From Halomonas sp. QHL1 (lineage in GTDB: Bacteria; Pseudomonadota; Gammaproteobacteria; Pseudomonadales; Halomonadaceae): a stretch of DNA of 64,000 nt. The stretch spans positions 2,317,705 to 2,381,704 of the forward strand of contig NZ_MINL01000001.1 in NCBI RefSeq assembly GCF_001882345.1, given 5' to 3'. The notes under the pieces are model-generated. The model saw only the letters and a list, made by a program, of their open reading frames with translations, was not told the origin of the DNA and made no database searches. Shown here piece by piece: positions 10,403 to 19,592 of this stretch. Each line of letters opens with the position of its first letter. Within the stretch, counting starts at the first letter, position 1. The position numbers and the translations under genes are program-made.

Positions 10403-12538
10403 TTAAACCCCAATCGGGCCACCGTCACGTTTCTGAATCACCACGGTCGATGCCCGAGGACGTACTTGGCCATTGGCTGCAACGGTGGCGTCTTGCACCA
10501 GCTCGCTACCATCGGCGGGCCAGTTACCGGGGTGCTGAATGTTGATAAACAGCGCGGTTTTATCCGGCGTGGCAAAAATACCGGTGACTTCGCAGCCGTT
10601 CGGCCCTACCGCAAAGCGCTTTAGTTGCTGCTGGTTGCTACTGTTAATCACCGGGCCGGTTCCCTGGATGTCGTCTAGCCCATTAGGTACCACGGCAAGC
10701 AACTGATCGTTGGTGTACTCGGTTATCCCATCATAACCGTTATCGGTCTGGATCCAGAGGATACCCTGACCGTCCTCTCGCTCGTCGAACCAGAGCCCGT
10801 CGGGGCTGGCGAACTGATTCATTTCTGTCAGGCCCGAGTGATTATCGGCATCGTCAGCGGCGGCGCCAAACACAAACACTTCCCAAGTAAAGGCGTTGGG
10901 CAACCGGCTTTCGCGCCAGCGAATAATATGCCCCGCTTCGTTATTGGCGCGAGGGTTGGCAGCATTGGTGGGCGCTAAATCGTAACCAACACCCACCTGT
11001 TCCAGACGCTCACCGTCATTAGTGTAGGTTGGGGATGTATCTTCAGCGGTACGCTGCGTGTTATTGGTGAGGGTGAGATACACCTCACCGGATGCCGGAT
11101 CGACGGAAGCCCACTCAGGACGATCCATTGGCGTGGCGCCCAACAAATCCGCTGCATCGCAGGTGTTGATGATGATACCTGCCGCATCGTCGTCGGCTAG
11201 CCCCAACGCCGCCGCCAGTGTGCGACCATCGCGCGTTTGGATGCTAGGCGTTAGCGGCAGCCATTCGCCGCTGCCGTCAGCATGGAAACGGGCCACATAG
11301 AGGGTGCCGTTATCCAAATATTTGTTGCCAATGGCAAGACGATCGTACTCTTCACCTGGGCGGTTGGCATCGGCGGGATCCCAGGCAGCGTTGGAGACGT
11401 ATTTGTATACATACTCGTTGCGGGCATCGTGCCCCGAGTAGTAAACCACTGGCTGACCGGCTTCCAGCTTGCCTAACCAACACCCTTCATGGCGGAAACG
11501 CCCAAGTGCCGTACGCTTAACCGCCAATGCATCACTATAGGGATCCACTTCCACCTGGTAGCCGAACGTGCGTGCTTCGTTGCGGTAGTCATCTTCAGCA
11601 CGCTCGCCGCGCGGGGCAATATCGAAGCGAGCAAATTCGTCATTCTGTTCAGAGGCATCACCTGCCGAAGTATCCCAACCATAGCGGCTTTTATCGGTGG
11701 GAATACCAATCCGGGCATCGTCCTGAAACCGTTCGCCGCGGTTCACAAAGATATCGGGCCAGTTCTCTTCACAGGCAATATAGGTGCCCCAGGGCGTTAC
11801 CCCGTTACCACAGTTATTGTTGGTACCACGGGTTTGAGTGCCCTCAGGCGAAAAGCGTGTTTTGACGTAGTCACTGCCCGCGACTGGTCCAGAAAGCTCC
11901 ATCACCGTCGCACTGGTGAGGCGGCGGTTATAGCGCGAGCCCGGCACGTGCGCCCATTGGCCGCTGGCGTCCTTTTCGACCTCGACAAGGGTGACACCGT
12001 GAGCGTTGATTTCGGTGCGCGACTCCTCTGCTGGGCGCTGGCCCTTATCGGCATTAGTGGGGCCACCTTGGGGCGCCCATAGCGCGTCTTGGTCGATATA
12101 CTCATTGTTGAGCGCCAGCACAAAACGGCGTGAGGCGTTGTCGGTATCCAGAGCAAAACCGGCCATGCCATCATGGTGCATGCCCACACTCTCTGCTTGA
12201 CGTTCAGCGGTCATCGGCTGTTCGGGCTGCCAGGTAACACTTTGCTTCAGCGGTGCCCCCCACGGCACCAAGACTTGGGCAACGTAGCCTTCCGGCACCA
12301 CCACGGCATCGGTGCGGGACCCTTGAACCGCCTCAAACGCCAGCGTCAGGGGTGTTTTTTGCGTCCTGTTTGAGGCAAGCGCTTGAGCAGCACCACCAAA
12401 ACTGAGCATCGAGGCAGCCGCCATGCTCAAACCACCACGCATTACATCACGCCGAGATACATGGCGCGCCAATACTGCCGCGAAAGGTTGGTTGCCACTG
12501 CGGTTAAACAGGCGATGATCTTCGATCTCTTTACTCAT
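10403..12538 (-). CDS. phoX: PhoX-family phosphatase (DUF839), Tat-exported
   Basis: A 711-residue PhoX-type alkaline phosphatase. It begins with a cytosolic stretch and a twin-arginine signal (SRRDVMRGGLSMAAASMLSF followed by a hydrophobic run ending ALA), so the folded, metal-loaded enzyme is exported to the periplasm. Family blocks seen are NNNCGNGVTPWGTYIACEEN, GRFRHEGCWLG, YYSGHDARNEYVYKYVS and the C-terminal GCEVTGIFATPDKTALFINI followed by QHPG. Known PhoX enzymes release phosphate from monoesters using calcium and iron. Length fits the longer family branch. No Pho box was confidently found upstream. Confidence 0.9.
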   Translation of the reverse strand: MSKEIEDHRLFNRSGNQPFAAVLARHVSRRDVMRGGLSMAAASMLSFGGAAQALASNRTQKTPLTLAFEAVQGSRTDAVVVPEGYVAQVLVPWGAPLKQSVTWQPEQPMTAERQAESVGMHHDGMAGFALDTDNASRRFVLALNNEYIDQDALWAPQGGPTNADKGQRPAEESRTEINAHGVTLVEVEKDASGQWAHVPGSRYNRRLTSATVMELSGPVAGSDYVKTRFSPEGTQTRGTNNNCGNGVTPWGTYIACEENWPDIFVNRGERFQDDARIGIPTDKSRYGWDTSAGDASEQNDEFARFDIAPRGERAEDDYRNEARTFGYQVEVDPYSDALAVKRTALGRFRHEGCWLGKLEAGQPVVYYSGHDARNEYVYKYVSNAAWDPADANRPGEEYDRLAIGNKYLDNGTLYVARFHADGSGEWLPLTPSIQTRDGRTLAAALGLADDDAAGIIINTCDAADLLGATPMDRPEWASVDPASGEVYLTLTNNTQRTAEDTSPTYTNDGERLEQVGVGYDLAPTNAANPRANNEAGHIIRWRESRLPNAFTWEVFVFGAAADDADNHSGLTEMNQFASPDGLWFDEREDGQGILWIQTDNGYDGITEYTNDQLLAVVPNGLDDIQGTGPVINSSNQQQLKRFAVGPNGCEVTGIFATPDKTALFINIQHPGNWPADGSELVQDATVAANGQVRPRASTVVIQKRDGGPIGV

Positions 12539-12808
12539 TTTGGTCTCCCCCTGATCGTTTGTAGGTCAACGATTGAACGTTAGGAGACACTAAAGAAGCT
12601 AAATGACAGCACGATGACGGCCTGCCTGCATTTAGATGAAGAACGTTCAGAGTGCTAAGCACTTACTCCCCTAAACCCAATTGAGGAATCCCTAGGACTT
12701 TGCCAACGAGTCCTATCCCGGTGAGTGGCAAAGCCATAATATAAGTCCATACTTATCCATACGTAACGGACAATGTATGCGTCACCGCGTGCCAATTTGG
12801 GAGCAAGA

Positions 12809-13183
12809 ATGAGACTGATCAGCCTCATGTGGGTAGTGCTGGCAGGGGTGAGTTTTAGCATCGGTGTACTAGGGGTTTTTCTGCCCCTGCTGCCTACCAC
12901 CGTGTTTATGCTAATGGCTGTTTACTGTGCCTCCAAAGGCTCACCGCGATTTGAAGCCTGGATCCGCTCCCGTCACTATGTCGGCCCGCTACTGGTAACC
13001 TGGGAACACGAACGCGCCATACCCCGACGTGCTAAGTTAGCGGCCGTTAGCATGATAGCGTTGAGCGCACTGATCACTGCTTGGTCACTCGGCCCCGGCT
13101 GGATACGCTGGGGGGTGATCGCCCTACTGATGCTGATTGCCGTTTGGCTGGCCACCCGGCCAGAGCCCTCCTCTTCGCCTTAA
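12809..13183 (+). CDS. YbaN-like DUF454 inner-membrane protein
   Basis: A 124-residue membrane protein. Helices appear at about residues 4-40 (two closely packed segments split by the LPLLPTTVFMLMA loop typical of DUF454) and at 75-118 (two segments). The middle, YCASKGSPRFEAWIRSRHYV, is the conserved cytosolic block of the family. The start at 12809 is chosen over 12773 because GGGAGCAAGA precedes it. Function is unknown. It stands alone between PhoX and the protease operon. Confidence 0.82.
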   Translation: MRLISLMWVVLAGVSFSIGVLGVFLPLLPTTVFMLMAVYCASKGSPRFEAWIRSRHYVGPLLVTWEHERAIPRRAKLAAVSMIALSALITAWSLGPGWIRWGVIALLMLIAVWLATRPEPSSSP

Positions 13184-13454
13184 GTTTACGGCTGGCTGAC
13201 TCAACAAGTTCAACTTGTGCACGTGGTGAATTGGGCTTTCTGCCGAAATTCACCGGCACTGGCCGGTGCATCCAATATTTGGCGCTTTCACTTACTACTA
13301 CTCATCCAGACATTGATGAACCCACGCTTCGATGCTAAATTGAAATAAAAGTTAACATAAAATTACATCCTCGCACACAGTGTCAAATTACTAATATTAA
13401 GAAAAATTCACACTGCGCGGCCGAGCTAAGGTTATAAAGGCTCAGTAGGGAGAA

Positions 13455-14300
13455 ATGGTAGTGGCTCGAATGCGTGCGATGGTGGAATGGCTTGTGGCCG
13501 GTTATCTATTGTTAGCAACTGGGCTAGTAGCTTCTGCAGCCCCAGTTTTGGTTCAAGGTGAAGAGATAGGACAAGGCGTACTCCGTGTGCGTAGTGGAGA
13601 ATGCTTTGCCATCGTACCCGAGCATGTCATCGGTTTTGGCCTGGGGCTCAAAGTGATGTCGGCAGGCCGCGTCTGGGCACCGGCGTCGATTGAAACCACC
13701 TTCGGCGACGACATCTCAGTAATACGAGTAGCATCGCAAGGCAAAATCACTTGCGGCATGGGCTGGCCGGTAATCAATAACCTTGATGAAATCCTGACCG
13801 AAGCCGTATCACGTAGCCTACAGGGGTCAATATTACGAGTCCGAGAGACAGGCGGTGTCGTTGTTTACCCAGTGCACTTCATGGGAATGGATGACCGCTA
13901 TGTGGAGGTAAGAACGGTCGATCAAGTGGACGAGGCCTTCAAAGGTGTCAGTGGGTCGCAATTGCTATTGGATGGCCAACCGGTCGGCATGGTGCTGTCC
14001 ACCGAGAACGGCCTGGTCAAGGCTTATCGTCATGATGCCCTCAGCCATATTGTGGCGCGCTTCTTCCACACACCTGGCCCGGGGCAACTTCCGCCATCTC
14101 ATTTGCCTGTTGAATCGCACAGCAGCGTAGCCATTGTTACAACTCGCACTGCGATTCGCGAGGACCCCAGCCCGTGGTCACCTGTGGTGCGCTGGCTGAG
14201 TGTAGGTCAGAGCGTTGAGGTGATTGGCAAGGTAACAGGGCTGCCATGGTGGCAAACCCGAGATGGCTACGTGCGCGTTCGCAACACCACCGAGCGCTGA
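13455..14300 (+). CDS. Exported trypsin-like serine protease with C-terminal SH3b domain
   Basis: A 281-residue protein starting an envelope operon. A signal segment (about residues 10-28) is followed by a compact chymotrypsin-fold domain in which a full triad can be proposed: His57 in VPEHVIG, Asp86 in GDDISVIRV and Ser166 in GVSGSQL. Residues ~225-278 (IREDPSPWSPVVRWLSVGQS, then VEVIGKVTGLPWWQTRDGYV) form a bacterial SH3-like domain of the kind that binds peptides or cell wall. The start is uncertain: ATG 13455 lies almost on top of AGGGAGAA, so GTG 13461 or ATG 13470 may be used. The gene is followed after 28 bases by the HEAT-like gene. No close family name was recognised. Confidence 0.72.
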   Translation: MVVARMRAMVEWLVAGYLLLATGLVASAAPVLVQGEEIGQGVLRVRSGECFAIVPEHVIGFGLGLKVMSAGRVWAPASIETTFGDDISVIRVASQGKITCGMGWPVINNLDEILTEAVSRSLQGSILRVRETGGVVVYPVHFMGMDDRYVEVRTVDQVDEAFKGVSGSQLLLDGQPVGMVLSTENGLVKAYRHDALSHIVARFFHTPGPGQLPPSHLPVESHSSVAIVTTRTAIREDPSPWSPVVRWLSVGQSVEVIGKVTGLPWWQTRDGYVRVRNTTER

Positions 14301-14328
14301 CAATAACAAACCTGCGGGAGAGGTTCTG

Positions 14329-14997
14329 ATGAAATATGTTCGCGTTTGTTGGATATGCTTAGTGCTAGCCCTAAGCAGTACTCCGCTGATGGCACTGGAT
14401 CTCGCTAGCCTTGAGGCCGCCCAGGAACGGGCCGGGATCATTGATCGGGTACGCAACCTACTTGCCGACGATAGTGCCGCGGTACGCTTGGCAGTATTTG
14501 AAGAAGTGATGAAAGGTGAGGATCCGCTACTAAACAGCATGGCCATAGAGACAGCACTAAGTAGCGATGACGTGCGACTAAAAACAGCAGGCCTGCGTCA
14601 TTTGATTAACAGTCGAGACTTTATAGTGGTGGAAGTGGTGGAGCCAAATCAAGCCAACCAAGCCCAAGCCTATACGTACAGTTTATGGCGCGAACTGACG
14701 CTCGATGAGTTAAAAATCAACCCTGCTAACGACCAGATTACCGGGAGCTTTCGAGCAGCTGCCATTCGCGATAGTGACTTCGTGGGCCAACTAGACCGCG
14801 GTGGTTTACGACTTGAGCTAAAAGCTTATAGAGATAGTTACGGCAGATATGGGTACACCTGCGCTTTAGCATTGAGTGAACTGTCAGGTGCTGAACTCGC
14901 TGGTGTGCTGGATTGTTACATAGGTGCTCCGCATAGAGGTGAGGACAATGCTAACGACAACAGTGCCAGCCTGCCGGCCAGAGTCCGTTTATCATGA
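14329..14997 (+). CDS. Exported HEAT-like hypothetical protein
   Basis: A 222-residue protein not recognised as a named family. Residues 1-22 are a Sec signal (CWICLVLALSSTPLMA). Residues ~40-95 contain two short helical repeats of HEAT character (LLADDSAAVRLAVFEEVMK and LSSDDVRLKTAGLRHLINS). The rest is predicted mostly beta. GGGAGAGG precedes the ATG at 14329, which is why the longer in-frame start at 14263 is rejected. It is the second gene of a four-gene operon and overlaps the next gene by four bases (ATGA), so it is probably a periplasmic partner of the protease. Confidence 0.75.
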   Translation: MKYVRVCWICLVLALSSTPLMALDLASLEAAQERAGIIDRVRNLLADDSAAVRLAVFEEVMKGEDPLLNSMAIETALSSDDVRLKTAGLRHLINSRDFIVVEVVEPNQANQAQAYTYSLWRELTLDELKINPANDQITGSFRAAAIRDSDFVGQLDRGGLRLELKAYRDSYGRYGYTCALALSELSGAELAGVLDCYIGAPHRGEDNANDNSASLPARVRLS

Positions 14998-15713
14998 CGG
15001 CATGGTGGGGCCTTGGGTTAGGCTTACTGCTTAGCAGCCTAGCCAGCGCCCAGGCGCTCCCCGAGCGGGAGGTCGCTGCCTGGGTGATGGATGAGGGATT
15101 TTCTTCCACTGTGCCGATTTCGGGAAGGCCCCTCGCTGGTGCAATGTTTGAGCATCCCGGCAAACCCAGCGGCAAAGAACTCTTTATAATGGTGCCACCA
15201 GACCTGGATATCCAGGAAGCAGAAATATGCCTATCACTGTTGGCAAGAGATGGGCGCTATACTGGGCTGTTGCGAGCGCCTTTGGAAGCGGGTGAAACTC
15301 CATTTCTACTGCGGGTGACGTTCGAGAGCCGCGAACCTACTTTCTATGCAGAAGATCGCTCGAACGTGCTAACGGCTCTGGCCGAAGTAAAACGCAGCTG
15401 CGATCCCGGGCAACCAACTCAGCATATCTTGCTCGTTTCCTGGGAGCGCCCCAAGGAAGCTCAGCGATTGGCCGTAATGATCAACAGCAGCCGTATGCAG
15501 GCCTTTCTAGTCGTTCCTTACGAGAGCAAACCGCCGCAAGCGGTTGAATGTGAAATTATTCCTGATCCTCAGCGTATCGCCTTTGACCGTCAGTGCATGA
15601 TCGATCTTGCTGAACTTAGTGGTCAAGGTGTACCGCTATTCGGTCAGACCGTGCTGGTTCGCCTTCAGGGCCCGAACCGTGCCCCCCCGATACCCTTCCC
15701 ATTAGCACCATGA
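14994..15713 (+). CDS. Exported hypothetical protein of the protease operon
   Basis: A 239-residue protein with no family recognised. Residues 1-20 form a signal peptide (LGLGLLLSSLASAQA). The mature part holds four cysteines (CLSLLARDG, KRSCDPG, VECEIIP, RQCMIDL) that could form two disulfides, and it ends in the proline-rich APPIPFPLAP. It is coupled at both ends, overlapping the upstream gene through ATGA and the downstream gene by four bases. The tight packing argues for a joint role with the protease and the two-pass membrane protein. Confidence 0.72.
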   Translation: MTAWWGLGLGLLLSSLASAQALPEREVAAWVMDEGFSSTVPISGRPLAGAMFEHPGKPSGKELFIMVPPDLDIQEAEICLSLLARDGRYTGLLRAPLEAGETPFLLRVTFESREPTFYAEDRSNVLTALAEVKRSCDPGQPTQHILLVSWERPKEAQRLAVMINSSRMQAFLVVPYESKPPQAVECEIIPDPQRIAFDRQCMIDLAELSGQGVPLFGQTVLVRLQGPNRAPPIPFPLAP

Positions 15714-16852
15714 AATGGTTTCTGTGGTTCCTTTGCGCGCATTTTTGGATTGCAAAGGGGAAGGAGAAAAAGAGTTCCGAAGAACTATTTCGGTGGCGCC
15801 CTTTGGAGCGCTGCTCGATTGATAGGGAGAAGGAGAAAAAAATTTCAGTAAAGCGGATTAGGTGGCGCCCAGCCGCTGGATTGGTTCTTTCTTTGGTGTT
15901 GCTTCCTTTTGTGGTCTATTTGCTGTTTGAGATACTACGCAAACCCAGCACCTTCCATATCGTCGCAGATACCGAAGTTCTGGATATGGTCACGACAGGG
16001 GTAAGTGCGACCCGTTGGTACGCTCAACAGGTGGATGCAATGTTGGGGGATGCAGACCCCCTAGATGAGATCCCCGTGGATTCTTTTTCATTCAGCGGTC
16101 TGCTAGAGATTGGTCCCCGCACGAATGTGCGTATGGTGCGCTACGGGAACGGGGCGCTGCAAATAACACTCCAGGCGCATGAATCGGGTGAGCCCACATC
16201 CTATGGGGCATTATTCGACGCGCAGAATGAAGCACAGCAGGAGGAAGAAGCGCCAGGAGAGAATAAAGAGTCGTCTCGTGCCATTCCTGTGGTAACCCTG
16301 GAAAATTTGGTAAACGAAGATATTACTTGGCACTGGGCAGATTCTGCTTCACTTCAGGTGCACATAGGAGAATTTCCCTTTAATGGCAGCCTACTGGCGG
16401 TCGGTGCCATTGGTAGCGAGACCTACGCGGCTTCCATAGGAGAGCCTCCCCCAGTACTGCGAGCTGGCCATGTGGTAGTGATGGAGAAACGCTTGTTCTC
16501 GGATCTGCGTTATCCCGTAATGGAGCTAGATCTACAGCTTGGCGATGAGGTCTGGGTAACAGATGCCACTGGCAGTCCGGCGGATACGGCCTGCGTATTC
16601 TCCGCAGCTGGACAAGAGGTGGCGGGCATTACAGTGGCTTGCCATGCCACCGGCAAAACGTTAAAGGTCAGCCGCTTTGGTGGCCATCTCCTAGAAATGG
16701 AGCCGGGACCGTGGGATATGTTTTTTGCGGAGCCTACGCTTCAAATAGTGGTACCAGTGCTGCTCTCGATGATTTATTTGCTGCTTCAATGGATTCTGAG
16801 GTTTATTTTTCCTCGGCGTAATGTCCACCTGCCTACATCGTCACAACAGTAG
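15710..16852 (+). CDS. Two-pass membrane protein of the protease operon
   Basis: A 380-residue protein of unknown family. A basic N terminus contains an imperfect 23-residue duplication (KGKEKKSSEELFRWRP and REKEKKISVKRIRWRP). It is followed by a membrane helix at about residues 56-77 (LVLSLVLLPFVVYLLFEIL), a large acidic domain of ~260 residues, and a second helix near residues 345-368 (VVPVLLSMIYLLLQWILRFI). The acidic domain is predicted to lie in the periplasm with both ends in the cytosol. It is the last gene of the four-gene operon and may anchor the exported proteins. It has no recognisable enzymatic motif. Confidence 0.72.
   Translation: MKWFLWFLCAHFWIAKGKEKKSSEELFRWRPLERCSIDREKEKKISVKRIRWRPAAGLVLSLVLLPFVVYLLFEILRKPSTFHIVADTEVLDMVTTGVSATRWYAQQVDAMLGDADPLDEIPVDSFSFSGLLEIGPRTNVRMVRYGNGALQITLQAHESGEPTSYGALFDAQNEAQQEEEAPGENKESSRAIPVVTLENLVNEDITWHWADSASLQVHIGEFPFNGSLLAVGAIGSETYAASIGEPPPVLRAGHVVVMEKRLFSDLRYPVMELDLQLGDEVWVTDATGSPADTACVFSAAGQEVAGITVACHATGKTLKVSRFGGHLLEMEPGPWDMFFAEPTLQIVVPVLLSMIYLLLQWILRFIFPRRNVHLPTSSQQ
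15723..15870 (+). repeat. Imperfect tandem duplication, 69-base period, inside a coding region
   Basis: Matching blocks recur exactly 69 bases apart: AAGGAGAAAAA at 15761 and 15830 (first A of the second copy), and GGTGGCGCCC at 15792 and 15861. The period equals 23 codons, so the reading frame is kept and the basic N-terminal segment of the membrane protein is doubled. Confidence 0.75.
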
Positions 16853-17363
16853 CGGGAGGCAATCACGACTCAGAAACACCTATTAAATCGACACCTAATG
16901 GGTCGAGACCACCTGACGCAGTCCCATAAACGGATTTTTACTAATGGGGATACGTCATGCCTTCCACACTTCCCCCTCTCCTCATCGTTGACGATCTTGC
17001 TCCATGATCCGTATCGCTGCCCGACGCAGAGGTACCCGGGCTTGATACATTGCTCGCCTGCATCATGGTAACGCCTTCAGCTTGCTCACCGACCAGCATG
17101 GCGAAACGCAACGCTTTACCGGCACCCAGTGGATTATCCGCGCCCTAGCGCCGCAGGGTTTCATATAAGTTACGCTTACCCGGCCGACACTGCCGATGAA
17201 ATGATTGGCACAGGTGCTCTGCCTGTTTCAGCCCAGCAGCGTATAGCCTATGGTAATCACGTGGCTTTTAACTAAGCCTGTCTATAAAATCAACAAAGCG
17301 AGCCGGCCAAGAGTTTGCAGTTTTATTGCCTTCAACACCTAGTTTCCAAAAAGGACGGACGCT
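16853..17363. pseudogene. Intergenic stretch with a probable decayed coding remnant
   Basis: No intact gene is seen in these 511 bases. An ATG at 16957 opens a short frame that stops at once, and coding-like segments continue in other frames, for example a run reading HGNAFSLLTDQHGETQRFTG near 17070-17130 and another reading DTADEMIGTGALPVSAQQRI near 17190-17250, ending at TAA 17273-17275. At least two frame breaks would be needed to join them. The parent family was not recognised. The last ~85 bases lead into mgtE. Confidence 0.35.
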
Positions 17364-18719
17364 ATGCGCGATGATGAAAAATATACCAATAACGAAGAGC
17401 TGCTACTCTATCTGCAAAAGCTTTTAGACACCCCAGACACAGCGGCCCTACAAGAGTTTTTCTCTGAACTCGATATTTTAGACATCGCGCGAACACTTGA
17501 ATCCTTCCCGGCCAAAACACGAGATTTCCTTTGGGAATATGTGCCCGACGATTTAGTCGGCGAGGTTCTTGCAGAAGTTGACGAAGACATCCGTGCCGAT
17601 TACATCGAGGACTTATCGGCCAGCGACGTAGAACAAATTGTTAAAGGCCTGGATGCTCAAGAAGTTGCGGAAGTACTGGATGTGGCTGACGAGGCCATAA
17701 AAACCAGCGTTTACGCCAGCTTAGACCAAGATATTCGCGCCCAGGTAGAGAATCTTCATGCCTATGAGGACGACGTGGTGGGTCGTTACATGGACCCCGA
17801 AACGGTTAATGTAAAACAAGGCGTGTCGTTGGAGGCCGTGCAGCGCTATATCCGCATCCATCACCTGCTCGACGATGAGTCGCAGCAAATCATGATTACG
17901 GATAAGGATAAACGCCTACTCGGCACCTTGACCCTGATTGATTTAATCAAACAACCACAAGACGCCGTGGTTGATGATTATATGGATGATTTTTTTACCC
18001 TAAATGATCAAATGAAAGTCAGTGATGCCGCAGCTTTGCTGCGTTCTAAAGAGCTTCACTTTGTGCCCGTCTGCGACAGCGATGGGTTATTGGTAGGACA
18101 GCTAAACTCTGCCGACGTCTTAGAAATCACTCAAGAAGACGCTGATATGACGTTAAAACATATGTCAGGCGTCAGTAATGAAGAGGAAGTATTTACCCCA
18201 ATTACCCGCAGCGCAAAAAGTCGCGGCATTTGGCTGGGCATTAATCTGTTAACGGCTTTTTTAGCGGCCTTCGTTATTGGCCAATTCGAAGCGGCATTGG
18301 ATCAAATTGTGGCGCTGGCCATTTTGATGCCGGTGGTGGCAAGCATGGGCGGTATTGCAGGCAGTCAAACCCTCACCGTCGTCATACGCGGTTTGGCACT
18401 GGGCCAGCTCGCGGGTAACAATATAAAATGGCTTTATAACAAAGAGATGTGGGTAGGGATGAGCAACGGCTTGGTGTGGGCATTAGTGGTCGGCTTAATT
18501 TCCCATATCTGGTTTGGCGACGCCATGATCACGCTGGTGATCACCCTGGCCATCTTTATCAATATGAGTCTCGCCAACTTATCCGGCGTACTGATTCCCA
18601 TGGTGTTGAAAAAGCTGCAGATTGACCCCGCGCTATCCGGTGCAGTTATTTTGACGACCGTTACTGATGTGGTTGGCTTTTTGTCATTCTTAGGGCTCGC
18701 GACGCTGATTATTTTGTGA
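17364..18719 (+). CDS. mgtE: MgtE magnesium transporter
   Basis: A 451-residue magnesium channel. Residues ~1-130 are the helical N domain with MgtE-type acidic repeats (SELDILDIARTLESFPAKTR), residues ~135-255 the CBS pair, and residues ~285-451 five membrane helices. The hallmark pore segments ALAILMPVVASMGGIAGSQT and the later TTVTDVVGF are intact. Known MgtE closes when magnesium binds the cytosolic domains. The length is standard. The ATG follows AAAAAGGACGG. A hairpin terminator lies 75 bases downstream, so it is monocistronic. Confidence 0.95.
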   Translation: MRDDEKYTNNEELLLYLQKLLDTPDTAALQEFFSELDILDIARTLESFPAKTRDFLWEYVPDDLVGEVLAEVDEDIRADYIEDLSASDVEQIVKGLDAQEVAEVLDVADEAIKTSVYASLDQDIRAQVENLHAYEDDVVGRYMDPETVNVKQGVSLEAVQRYIRIHHLLDDESQQIMITDKDKRLLGTLTLIDLIKQPQDAVVDDYMDDFFTLNDQMKVSDAAALLRSKELHFVPVCDSDGLLVGQLNSADVLEITQEDADMTLKHMSGVSNEEEVFTPITRSAKSRGIWLGINLLTAFLAAFVIGQFEAALDQIVALAILMPVVASMGGIAGSQTLTVVIRGLALGQLAGNNIKWLYNKEMWVGMSNGLVWALVVGLISHIWFGDAMITLVITLAIFINMSLANLSGVLIPMVLKKLQIDPALSGAVILTTVTDVVGFLSFLGLATLIIL

Positions 18720-18793
18720 TCAAGGCCACTCAATGATGCACGCGACTCGCCACTCTATTCGCCCGCTAACGTTTATCTAATGCTATGCTAACG

Positions 18794-18818
18794 AGCCCCG
18801 CTAATGCGGGGCTTTTTT
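18794..18818 (+). terminator. Rho-independent terminator after mgtE
   Basis: AGCCCCGC and GCGGGGCT form an 8-base-pair stem around the loop TAAT, followed by a run of T. It ends the mgtE transcript before the TauE/SafE gene. Confidence 0.9.
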
Positions 18819-18851
18819 GTGGTTCATTTTTTTGCATATCCAGAGGCCTCA

Positions 18852-19592
18852 ATGCTCCCCGACTACTCCGTCATCGCCTGGTTGTTAATTGCGTTTTCCG
18901 TTTACCTGACCGGCGTTTCAAAAGGCGGGTTCGCGGGCGGTTTCGGCACGCTGTCGGTACCGCTAATGGCGCTAGCGATCAGCCCCGCCCAGGCAGCGGG
19001 CTTGTTGCTGCCGCTATTGCTAGTGATGGATGTATTTGCGGTGAAGGCGTGGTGGGGTAAGCAGGCCGCCGCCGAGGTCTGGCGCTTTGTACCAGGGCTG
19101 TTTATCGGCGTGGCGGTGGGTACACTGCTATTTGACAGTTTGAGCGAACAGGGCTTGCGCCTGGTGCTGGGCGTTATCACGCTGCTGTTCGCGGCCTACA
19201 TGCTGCTGAAGCCCGTTGCCAAGAAGCCCATCTCCACTCGCTGGGCGCTGCCCGCGGCTAGCGTGTGCGGCTTTACCAGCTTTATGGCCCATGCGGGCGC
19301 GCCGCCGCTAAACGTCTACCTGCTGCCGCGCAAACTGTCTAAAGAGACCTTTATTGCCACCTGCGCAGTGTCTTTTGCGGTGGTCAACGTGATTAAGCTA
19401 GCGCCATATATGTGGCTTGGCGAAATCAACGTCACCAGCGCCTGGGCCTCACTGCTGCTGGTGCCCATCGCCTGGATCGGTGTGCGCAACGGGCTCTGGC
19501 TGCAAAGCCGCGTCAACGAAATGCTGTTCTACCGACTGGTGATTTTAGCGATGTTTTTAGTCGGTTTTAATCTGATTTATCAGGCTATTTAG
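18852..19592 (+). CDS. TauE/SafE-family sulfite/organosulfonate exporter permease
   Basis: A 246-residue membrane protein with about eight helices and the duplicated TauE/SafE signature: LTGVSKGGFAGGFGTLSVPL in the first half and GFTSFMAHAGAPPLNVYLLP in the second. Family members move sulfite, sulfoacetate or other organic anions across the inner membrane. An in-frame ATG at 18804 lies inside the mgtE terminator, so the start at 18852, preceded by AGAGG, is used. It converges with the HAD gene, with an 8-base overlap at the ends. The substrate is unknown. Confidence 0.88.
   Translation: MLPDYSVIAWLLIAFSVYLTGVSKGGFAGGFGTLSVPLMALAISPAQAAGLLLPLLLVMDVFAVKAWWGKQAAAEVWRFVPGLFIGVAVGTLLFDSLSEQGLRLVLGVITLLFAAYMLLKPVAKKPISTRWALPAASVCGFTSFMAHAGAPPLNVYLLPRKLSKETFIATCAVSFAVVNVIKLAPYMWLGEINVTSAWASLLLVPIAWIGVRNGLWLQSRVNEMLFYRLVILAMFLVGFNLIYQAI

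Noticed and set aside
11489..12082. A 197-codon frame opposite the PhoX gene
   Set aside because: The opposite strand encodes a well-conserved phosphatase; this frame has no start signals or family features.
13433..13438. TATAAA as -10 box of the protease operon
   Set aside because: No acceptable -35 box at 16-18 bases, and the leader would be too short to hold the ribosome-binding site.
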